Below are positions 1 to 5,568 of a stretch of DNA of 14,445 bases, piece after piece. The stretch is from NCBI GenBank assembly GCA_964498585.1, contig CAZCHH010000075.1, positions 1 through 14,445 of the forward strand, written 5' to 3'. The notes under the pieces were generated by a model. That model saw only the letters and a program-made list of their open reading frames with translations. It was not told the DNA's origin and ran no database searches. Numbering within the stretch: position 1 is the first letter of the stretch; each line of letters begins with the position of its first letter. A program made the position numbers and the translations under genes. This DNA is from JAAYJM01 sp964498585. Its GTDB lineage: Bacteria > Bacteroidota > Ignavibacteria > Kapaibacteriales > UBA2268.

Positions 1-46
1 TTTTTATGCTTAAGAAATACTATATTTGTTAATAGAACCTTTTAAC

Positions 47-134
47 AGCTCCCCTGCCCCTCCTTATTAGGAGGGGAACAAGAACTGTTCTGAGTTTTAG
101 CGTTCCCCTCCTAAAAAGGAGGGGCAGGGGAGGT
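47..134. repeat. Large imperfect inverted repeat (REP-like element)
   Basis: Two 33-nt arms (47-79 and 102-134) are reverse complements at 31 of 33 positions, separated by a 22-nt spacer. Each arm is itself palindromic around a CCCCTCCT/AGGAGGGG core, so several cruciform or hairpin forms are possible. The G+C-rich arms stand out sharply from the AT-rich surroundings. The look is that of a dispersed REP-like or MITE-like extragenic palindrome. There is no second copy and no transposase in this window, so mobility is only inferred. Confidence 0.75.
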
Positions 135-335
135 GTATCTTTTTTCTTTTTACCGCTTTTCTACATTTTAAATTAATTTTTTATTACACACGCTAAATAT
201 AACAGGGGAAGTTCAGACAATAATGATAAAATACAGAACAACCCACCACTATTCATATTTGGAACGAATATTTTTTTTAAAATAATTCGATTTATTTCAC
301 CCCACCCGTAGGGATTAAATATTAAGCATTGTGTA

Positions 336-369
336 ACTTTCGCAAAGCTCCGAGAAACTTTACGAAAGT
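336..369. repeat. Palindrome in the 5' non-coding region
   Basis: A 12-nt arm (336-347) pairs with 358-369 at 11 of 12 positions around a 10-nt loop. A competing pairing exists between 353-361 and 391-399. No U-rich tract follows. The rest of 1-562 shows no open reading frame, RNA gene or clear promoter that I can support. The function of this structure is unknown. Confidence 0.4.
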
Positions 370-512
370 ATTAAATCTTTATACTTCCTGAAAGTTTCTT
401 GGTACTTTTTGATAGTTTTATTTGTAAAGTAAAATTGTGAGCTATCAACAGCTTTTAAAATTCATTATCTATGCTGAGAATGTCTAATTAAATATTATAA
501 TTTATTCGATAA

Positions 513-562
513 TTTTCAATTAAACTGAAAATTGATTAAATTGTCAATTAAAAAATTGAAAA
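513..562. promoter_or_regulatory. AATTGA/TCAATT palindromic leader (candidate operator)
   Basis: TTTTCAATT at 513-521 is the exact inverse of AATTGAAAA at 554-562, which abuts the ATG of the cytochrome-porin gene. Two further half-sites (AATTGA, TCAATTAA) lie between them. The spacing and symmetry could form a repressor site or an mRNA leader hairpin covering the start. Such matches are easier to obtain by chance in AT-rich DNA, so this is a weak call. No Shine-Dalgarno sequence is visible here. Confidence 0.25.
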
Positions 563-1732
563 ATGAATAAAAGAATTTTAATAATTATAGCAGTTATTAG
601 TATAATTTTTGTATTTGAATTAAAATCAGCACCAGAGTTTGCTTTATGGACAGGTAATAAATGTTCAACCTGCCATCTTAATAATCAGGGCGGAGGAATG
701 CGAAATGAATTTGGTTGGTCTTTTCCAAAAGATGCTTCAGTTTTCACAACTGAAGATGAGCCATTAAAAGCATTTTATAATTTATTTGATAAAAGGAACT
801 ACGGATATTTAGATAAACGAATTGCTTTTGGAACCGACTTTCGAATGCAGGCAATTCGCTCACATAAAACTCCTGATGCAGTAAGGCGCTATATTCCTAT
901 GCAGATGTCATTTTATGGAATGATTAATCCAATTGACGGAATTACTTTTGAAGGGCAATACAACTTTGGGAAAATTATGTTTCCCGGTCAATCTGAATAT
1001 TCCGCTTCAGTTCTAATTCAACCTGCAAACGATATGCCTGTTCTTAGAATTGGTCATTTCCAGCCGTCATTTGGTTTAAGGGAGTGCGATATGACTATGT
1101 TAGACAGGCGTATTGCTTCGATTGATGCAACAGAAACACTTATTGCTCCTGATTACGCAGATTGGGGGGCAGAAATTATTTATGATGCTCCACTTTGGCT
1201 AACTACCTCATTCGGTATATTTGATGCAGAAAATCTTTCGAAACATACTCTTTACGGAGACCAAATCTCGCTGATACCTATAAAGCATAATCCTACTTTT
1301 AATTATAAACTGACAATTTACCCAACTCAGATTTTTGATTTTTTCCCTGATGGTTTCTTAGGCGGTTCTTATACAATTAATGGTTTATTCTGGTATGCAA
1401 CAGCGTTTGTAGGAACTTCGATAACTGATGAACTGCAGATTTTAGCAAAATATGCATCATCAAATAAACCGCATACAAGAACAACTGAAAACTACACCAT
1501 TGCTGCGAATTATCTCTTGCATAAGGGCATTTTTGTTGGTGCCAGAGCAGAATATGCTAATACTACGTTGATTTATGGAGATGAAAAATTTCCAATAATT
1601 AATGAACAATATGTCTTTTATTCCAGAATATTTTTAATGCCATATCTTGAATTAATTCCAGAATACAGAATACTCGAAACCGAAGAATATCGTTCGTCTC
1701 GCTGGGCTTTTCAACTACATATTTATTATTAA
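563..1732 (+). CDS. Cyc2-like monoheme cytochrome c-outer-membrane porin fusion
   Basis: The 389-residue protein starts with a signal peptide (about 1-23, cleavage near KSA). The mature N terminus follows at once with APEFALWTG and one c-type haem site, C34-S-T-C37-H38, then a GGGMRNEFG stretch. The rest (about 70-389) alternates polar and aromatic residues as in a beta-barrel and ends in a terminal tyrosine (HIYY), the usual outer-membrane barrel signature. A short monohaem domain in front of a porin is the architecture of Cyc2, the outer-membrane iron oxidase family, whose members carry a similar APxFA-TG-CxxCH motif. The segment after the haem differs from the FGRxFK form I remember from typical Cyc2. 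The protein may therefore belong to a sister family with another electron donor. It is likely co-transcribed with the DUF2461 gene 16 nt downstream. Family membership is plausible; iron oxidation is not shown. Confidence 0.72.
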   Translation: MNKRILIIIAVISIIFVFELKSAPEFALWTGNKCSTCHLNNQGGGMRNEFGWSFPKDASVFTTEDEPLKAFYNLFDKRNYGYLDKRIAFGTDFRMQAIRSHKTPDAVRRYIPMQMSFYGMINPIDGITFEGQYNFGKIMFPGQSEYSASVLIQPANDMPVLRIGHFQPSFGLRECDMTMLDRRIASIDATETLIAPDYADWGAEIIYDAPLWLTTSFGIFDAENLSKHTLYGDQISLIPIKHNPTFNYKLTIYPTQIFDFFPDGFLGGSYTINGLFWYATAFVGTSITDELQILAKYASSNKPHTRTTENYTIAANYLLHKGIFVGARAEYANTTLIYGDEKFPIINEQYVFYSRIFLMPYLELIPEYRILETEEYRSSRWAFQLHIYY

Positions 1733-1748
1733 TAAAGAAAGAAAATTT

Positions 1749-2411
1749 ATGTTAGAAAAAAACACAATTGATTTTTTTAGACAATTGAGAGAAAACAATA
1801 ATCGCCAATGGTTCAATGAACATAAATCAGAATTTGACAAAATATGGAACAATTTCAAGGAATTTGTTCAGGTTATGATAAATGAGATAGCTGAAATAGA
1901 CCCGTCAGTTCGTAGTGTACAGGTGAAAGATTGTTTATTCAGAATTTATCGCGATGTCCGTTTTGCAAAGGATAAAGCTCCTTATAAATCAAATTTAGGT
2001 GCATATATTGTAAGAGGTGGTCGACATAGTAATTTTGCCGGATATTATATTCATATTGAACCTGATAATTGTATGTTTGCCGGTGGTATTTATATGCCAA
2101 AGTCAGATGTGCTAAGAAAAATTTGGAACTCAATTTATAGCAATCCAGATGATTTAAAAGATATATTAAAGAATAAAGAATTTATTAAGCATTATCGCGA
2201 AATTGATGATGATAAGTATAAATCAGTTCCACGTGGCTTCCCAAAAGATTTTCCTGATGCTGAACTTATCAAGTTTAAAAGCTATTCTATTTGGAAATTA
2301 GTATCTAATGAATTTTATTTAAAAGATAATGTAGTAAAAAAAGTAAAAGAATTGACAAGAGTTATGTTTCCTTTCAATAGCTACTTTAACAGTATTTTAG
2401 ACGAAGTATAG
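1749..2411 (+). CDS. DUF2461 (TIGR02453) family protein
   Basis: The 220 residues carry the hallmarks of the DUF2461 family: an early FFRQLRENNNRQWFNEHK segment (9-26), then the core motif F64-R-x-Y-R-D-x-R-F-x-x-D-K-x-P-Y-K (64-80), followed by a GGIYMP-like segment. The length is normal for the family (about 210-230). No signal peptide or membrane segment is visible, so it should be cytoplasmic. The biochemical function of the family is unknown to me. The ATG is preceded by an AAAGAAAG purine run. It lies 16 nt behind the cytochrome-porin gene and probably shares its transcript, although no functional link between the two is evident. Confidence 0.85.
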   Translation: MLEKNTIDFFRQLRENNNRQWFNEHKSEFDKIWNNFKEFVQVMINEIAEIDPSVRSVQVKDCLFRIYRDVRFAKDKAPYKSNLGAYIVRGGRHSNFAGYYIHIEPDNCMFAGGIYMPKSDVLRKIWNSIYSNPDDLKDILKNKEFIKHYREIDDDKYKSVPRGFPKDFPDAELIKFKSYSIWKLVSNEFYLKDNVVKKVKELTRVMFPFNSYFNSILDEV

Positions 2412-2416
2412 TGCTT

Positions 2417-2441
2417 GACATCATAAATTGTTTATATTGTC
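2417..2441. terminator. Weak hairpin at convergent gene junction
   Basis: In the 81-nt gap between the two convergent stop codons, GACA/TGTC and ATAAA/TTTAT pair around a TTG loop, interrupted by a 2x2 mismatch. A longer-range pairing also exists between 2410-2419 and 2492-2501 (9 of 10 positions). No clean U-tract follows, so this is only a possible transcription end. Confidence 0.22.
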
Positions 2442-2492
2442 AAAGAATAAAAGTTTAGAAAGTTTAGTATTTTAACCTTTGTAAATTATTAG

Positions 2493-3068
2493 TTAAGCAC
2501 TCTTATTTTTTTTCATTCTTTTCGGTCCGAACCAAAGCCAAACTCCGGTAATAGTGAAAGTTAGCAATGCTAAACCAGAAATACTTGTATAAATTAGTTT
2601 TATTTCTTCGGAGGCAGTCCCAAACCATTTGTCAAGAATTGAGCCATCGTGGATATTTTCAATTAAATCTGAAAATCTGTATTTAATTTGTAAAATCTTT
2701 CCTGTAGCGCCATCAAGCTGAACTTCATAATAATTATCATTAAATACAAATTTTAACATTCCTTTGTTTTTTCTTATATCAATTCTTTCTAATTCAGTAG
2801 ATAAATTAGCAGAAACAGAATCATTCAGAGTTTTGCTGGCGATTTTGTATAAAGTGTCTAAAGGTAACCAGTCTTTTAATACAGTTGAACTTCCAGAATA
2901 ATTTTTTGGTAATATTTCTCCATAGCTATGTTTTTTCCAACCTAATAAAATTCCGGTAATTGATATAATCAAGAAATTAATAAATAGAAATGCACAAGTT
3001 GTTCTATGAATTTTCCTAAAAATGCGAAGTAGTTTTGCTTGTTTTTGAAGTTGATTGTTATTTTTCAT
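2493..3068 (-). CDS. Small PepSY-associated transmembrane protein
   Basis: This 191-residue membrane protein has two predicted helices: about 25-44 (ending ITGILLGW) and about 158-181 (ending TGVWLWF). A periplasmic-type PepSY-like domain lies between them (about 65-132, with YYEVQLDGATGKILQI). A basic C terminus (KRMKKNK) suggests both ends are cytoplasmic. His21 (KIHRTT) and His140 (NIHDGS) sit next to the helices, as in the PepSY_TM family. That family includes small inner-membrane proteins tied to iron, siderophore or redox functions. It is shorter than the four-helix PepSY_TM proteins but resembles the compact versions seen in Bacteroidota. It is monocistronic here and convergent with the DUF2461 gene. 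A metal or haem role is inference only. Confidence 0.75.
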   Translation of the reverse strand: MKNNNQLQKQAKLLRIFRKIHRTTCAFLFINFLIISITGILLGWKKHSYGEILPKNYSGSSTVLKDWLPLDTLYKIASKTLNDSVSANLSTELERIDIRKNKGMLKFVFNDNYYEVQLDGATGKILQIKYRFSDLIENIHDGSILDKWFGTASEEIKLIYTSISGLALLTFTITGVWLWFGPKRMKKNKSA

Positions 3069-3123
3069 TAAAATATTACTTTTTTCCTAGATTCATTTTG
3101 TACTTTCTTAATATTTGCTTTCA

Positions 3124-3131
3124 CAAATATA
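3124..3131 (-). promoter_or_regulatory. Candidate TAnnTTTG promoter element for the PepSY gene
   Basis: On the minus strand the bases read TATATTTG, an exact match to the Bacteroidota -7 consensus TAnnTTTG, 56 nt upstream of the PepSY protein's ATG. No convincing TTG -33 box lies at the usual distance. The 370-nt divergent gap 3069-3438 otherwise holds only AT-rich sequence; a TATCTTCG at 3385-3392 may serve the plus-strand gene. Confidence 0.3.
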
Positions 3132-3438
3132 CAAAAAATTATTATTGGAAAAAAAGGTAAGATTCAGCGTCTAAGGTCTTTTGTAATTATTGCTTAGTTT
3201 TTCTTTAATTCTGATAAAAAATCGTTTTAAATTATATTATACCTAAGTTTATGAGATTTCTCACTCCTCATACTAATGACAATTTTGGACAAACAGCTGA
3301 AATACATTCATATTTGTTTTTATAATATTATTTTTATTGTAAAATTAGCAATCTTATTAAAATCTTTAAGTAACAAAAATCGTTTATCTTCGTATTTTAA
3401 AAAGAATAATTATTTGTATAATATTAGTGGAGTTAACT

Positions 3439-4164
3439 ATGAAAAGCATATTGATTACAATGATTATATCAGTTTTTATTTTTTCCGGATGCAATTTTTC
3501 TTTAACAAGCTGCACAAATGGTTCTGAAAAAATTGTATCTGAAAAAAAAGATATAAGCAGTTTTTATGCTGTCGTTCTTAAGACAAGTGGGAATGTTACA
3601 ATAACTCAGGATTCAATCGAATCGTTAATTATTGAAACCGATGATAACGTTATGCCGAATTTAATCACAGAAGTAAAAAAAGGAAAATTATATTTAAGCT
3701 CAAAAGGTTCAATTTCACCTTCAAAACTTAATTATAAAATTTCTATGAAAAATATTCAGGGTTTAAGAATTGATGGTTCCGGATTGATTACATTGACAAC
3801 ACCGATTAATACAAGTGGCATTTTACATCTTTATATTGGTGGTTCTGGTGATATAAAATTAAAGGAAGTATTCGCTGATAAAATTGATGGTGAAATTAGT
3901 GGCTCTGGCTCTATTTTTATGAGTGGAAAAGCAAGAGATGCAGATTATGAGATTGATGGTAGTGGTGATATAAACGCTATTGATATGGAAACAATAAAAA
4001 CTGAGGTTGAAATTAAAGGTAGTGGTAATTGCTATATAAATGCTAAAGATGAGCTTGATATTGAAATTGATGGTAGTGGCAATGTGTTTTATAAACAACG
4101 ACCATTGAGTGGTATTAAATCTTCTATTAATGGCTCTGGAAAAATTAAAGAATATAAGAAATAA
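3439..4164 (+). CDS. GIN-domain (DUF2807) lipoprotein with seven GSG repeats
   Basis: The 241-residue product starts with a lipoprotein signal (MKSILITMIISVFIFSGC; lipidated Cys18). A GIN/DUF2807 head domain follows, beginning near ISSFYAVVLKTSGNVTI (39-55). From residue 111 on, the motif I-x-G-S-G-x-[IV] recurs seven times, with GSG at 113, 135, 155, 174, 194, 212 and 232. This is a spacing of 18-22 residues, as expected for one strand turn of a right-handed beta-helix. GIN proteins are envelope proteins of unclear function, common in Bacteroidota and annotated as possible autotransporter adhesin heads. I prefer ATG 3439 over the in-frame GTG 3427, because GTGGAG sits at Shine-Dalgarno distance and the lipoprotein signal then begins correctly. 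Anchoring in the outer membrane or inner-membrane periplasmic face is inferred. Confidence 0.85.
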   Translation: MKSILITMIISVFIFSGCNFSLTSCTNGSEKIVSEKKDISSFYAVVLKTSGNVTITQDSIESLIIETDDNVMPNLITEVKKGKLYLSSKGSISPSKLNYKISMKNIQGLRIDGSGLITLTTPINTSGILHLYIGGSGDIKLKEVFADKIDGEISGSGSIFMSGKARDADYEIDGSGDINAIDMETIKTEVEIKGSGNCYINAKDELDIEIDGSGNVFYKQRPLSGIKSSINGSGKIKEYKK

Positions 4165-4222
4165 CTCAGAATTACAGATTATATTGATATTGTTGTTGTA
4201 AGTTTGCTATAAAATCGTAAAA

Positions 4223-4253
4223 TTCATCATATGACTTCAAGTCATCTGATGAA
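4223..4253. terminator. Hairpin downstream of the GIN lipoprotein gene
   Basis: A 14-bp stem with one mismatch (4223-4236 with 4240-4253) closes a 3-nt loop. It begins 58 nt after the plus-strand stop codon. On the plus strand it is followed by an A-run rather than a T-run, so it is not a classical terminator by itself. It may act together with the hairpin at 4258-4290. Confidence 0.4.
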
Positions 4254-4257
4254 TAAG

Positions 4258-4290
4258 AAAAAAAAAATCCAGCATTTCTGCAGGAATTTT
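4258..4290 (-). terminator. Intrinsic terminator of accB, probably bidirectional
   Basis: On the minus strand TCCTGCA and TGCTGGA pair with one T-T mismatch around a GAAA tetraloop and run straight into ten T residues. This is a classic rho-independent terminator, 34 nt past the accB stop. Read on the plus strand the same hairpin is followed by ATTTTAAATTT, so it can also end the GIN lipoprotein transcript. Confidence 0.75.
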
Positions 4291-4318
4291 AAATTTATTT
4301 TTATTTATACCAAATAAT

Positions 4319-4810
4319 CTAAACTAATCTAATGTAAAATAGTACTTGCCCATATTCGACTGGCTGGGCATTTTCCAAGAGAATTTTTTCAATAGTTCCA
4401 CTTACATCACATTCGATTTCATTCATCAATTTCATAGCTTCAACGATGCAAAGGGTTTGTCCGGGTTTTACCTTCGTTCCTACTTCTACAAATGGAGCAG
4501 CTTCCGGAGAGGGCGCCCTGTAAAATGTTCCAACAATCGGAGATTTTAATTCATAAAATTTGTTGGGATTTGCATCAATAGATTGATTTGCTGATTGCTC
4601 AGTTTGAGTAACGTTTAAAGGAATAGCAGTTGAATGAGGATTATTTGCGATTGGCTGAGGGCTAACCGGCATTTGATATAGCTGTTGTGGAACAGCATTT
4701 GTGTTATGCTTAGAAAGATAAATCTTAAAGTTATCTTCTTCCCAGGATAGCTCAGCAGCGCTAGAACCATCGAAAATTTCCAATAATTCTTTTATAGAAC
4801 TTAAATCCAT
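4319..4810 (-). CDS. accB: Biotin carboxyl carrier protein of acetyl-CoA carboxylase
   Basis: AccB carries biotin between the biotin carboxylase and carboxyltransferase subunits of acetyl-CoA carboxylase, the first step of fatty-acid synthesis in the cytoplasm. The 163 residues show an N-terminal dimer/interaction helix (MDLSSIKELLEIF), a Gln/Asn/Pro-rich linker (about 35-85), and a C-terminal biotinyl domain. That domain has the thumb segment (SPIVGTFYRAPSPEAAPF, 90-107) and the biotin site E124-A-M-K127-L-M-N, with Lys127 as acceptor. The start at 4810 is chosen over an in-frame ATG at 4831: it leaves 1 nt after the efp stop, has AAGGA 7 nt upstream and gives the standard N terminus. The biotin carboxylase gene accC, a common neighbour, does not follow; accB is the last gene of this run. 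Confidence 0.95.
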   Translation of the reverse strand: MDLSSIKELLEIFDGSSAAELSWEEDNFKIYLSKHNTNAVPQQLYQMPVSPQPIANNPHSTAIPLNVTQTEQSANQSIDANPNKFYELKSPIVGTFYRAPSPEAAPFVEVGTKVKPGQTLCIVEAMKLMNEIECDVSGTIEKILLENAQPVEYGQVLFYIRLV

Positions 4811-4811
4811 A

Positions 4812-5378
4812 TTATTCCTTAACTCTTTCAACGTAAGAATTGTTGCGTGTATCTACTTTAATTACATCACCTTCATTAATAAACAAAGGCACATTTATAG
4901 AAGCGCCGGTTTCGAGTGTTGCTGGTTTAAGAACGTTTGTAGCAGTATCGCCGCGAAGTCCGGGTTCAGTGTGGACAACTTTTAAAATTACGTGTGAAGG
5001 AAGGTCAACGCCAATCACATTGTTATCAACGAAAGTAAGTTGCACTTCCTGATTGTCTTTAAGAAAATCAACAGCATCGCCAAGAGCGACTCTTTCTACT
5101 GGAATTTGCTCGTAGGTATCCGGATTCATAAAGTAGAAATTGCTTCCATCGTTATAAAGGTATTGATAATTCATTTTTTCAACTCTAACGAATTCGATTG
5201 ATTCGCCAGAACGGAAACGGTTTTCGTATAGCCGACCTGTTTTTAAACTACGCATCTTAACCTGAAAAAATGCACGTAAGTTGCCCGGAGTTCTATGCTC
5301 TGATTCGAGAACTGTATTAAGTTCGCCATTAAATATTATTACTGCACCGGGTCGTAAATCTGATGTTGTTCCTGCCAT
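4812..5378 (-). CDS. efp: Translation elongation factor P
   Basis: EF-P binds stalled ribosomes next to the P-site tRNA and speeds peptide-bond formation at polyproline stretches. The 188 residues are full length: KOW-like domain I (about 1-64), the OB domain (about 66-128, with YQYLYNDGSNFYFMN) and the C-terminal OB domain ending in the family signature GDVIKVDTRNNSYVERV. The functional loop reads EHRTPGNLRAF. The tip position held by the modified Lys34 in E. coli is Asn33 here, so classical beta-lysylation or rhamnosylation at that site is not possible. As I recall, this PGNLRAF form is typical of Chlorobi and relatives. The gene follows tRNA-Cys by 33 nt and is followed after 1 nt by accB, suggesting one transcript. 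Confidence 0.96.
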   Translation of the reverse strand: MAGTTSDLRPGAVIIFNGELNTVLESEHRTPGNLRAFFQVKMRSLKTGRLYENRFRSGESIEFVRVEKMNYQYLYNDGSNFYFMNPDTYEQIPVERVALGDAVDFLKDNQEVQLTFVDNNVIGVDLPSHVILKVVHTEPGLRGDTATNVLKPATLETGASINVPLFINEGDVIKVDTRNNSYVERVKE

Positions 5379-5411
5379 ATATCTCTAAATTATTTATAAT
5401 CTAAAAAATTG

Positions 5412-5482
5412 AGGTGCCGATAGGAATCGAACCTACGTTGGCGGTTTTGCAGACCGCTGCCTAACCACTTGGCTACGGCACC
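5412..5482 (-). tRNA. tRNA-Cys (GCA anticodon)
   Basis: The minus strand folds into a full cloverleaf of 71 nt: acceptor GGTGCCG/CGGCACC, D arm GCC/GGC, and anticodon stem GCGGT/ACCGC with loop CTGCAAA. The T arm is GTAGG/CCTAT with loop TTCGATT. The anticodon GCA reads cysteine UGC/UGU codons, and the discriminator base is U, the identity base expected for tRNA-Cys. CCA is not encoded (the next bases are CAA), so it must be added after transcription. It lies directly upstream of efp on the same strand. Confidence 0.97.
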
Positions 5483-5568
5483 AGAATTATATGCAATTTA
5501 ATAAAAAAATATGGAATAAACAAGAAAATTCTTTAATTTACTATTTATGTTTGAACGATTTTGAACTT

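Noticed and set aside
336..399. Riboswitch or CRISPR-like repeat
   Set aside because: There is no repeat-spacer regularity and no recognisable riboswitch core; only overlapping short palindromes far from the next start codon.
2226..2241. CCACGTGG core as a possible parS site
   Set aside because: Only the central CACGTG matches the parS consensus; the flanks GGCTTCC differ from GAAACA, and it lies in the DUF2461 coding sequence far from parAB.
3276..3527. 83-codon open frame before and across the GIN lipoprotein start
   Set aside because: It has low-complexity Ile/Phe/Tyr/Asn composition and no ribosome site. It overlaps the well-supported lipoprotein gene in another frame; it is chance openness in AT-rich DNA.
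4811..4831. Upstream ATG for accB inside efp
   Set aside because: The ATG at 4810 is preceded by AAGGA at 7 nt, follows the efp stop directly and gives the standard AccB N terminus.
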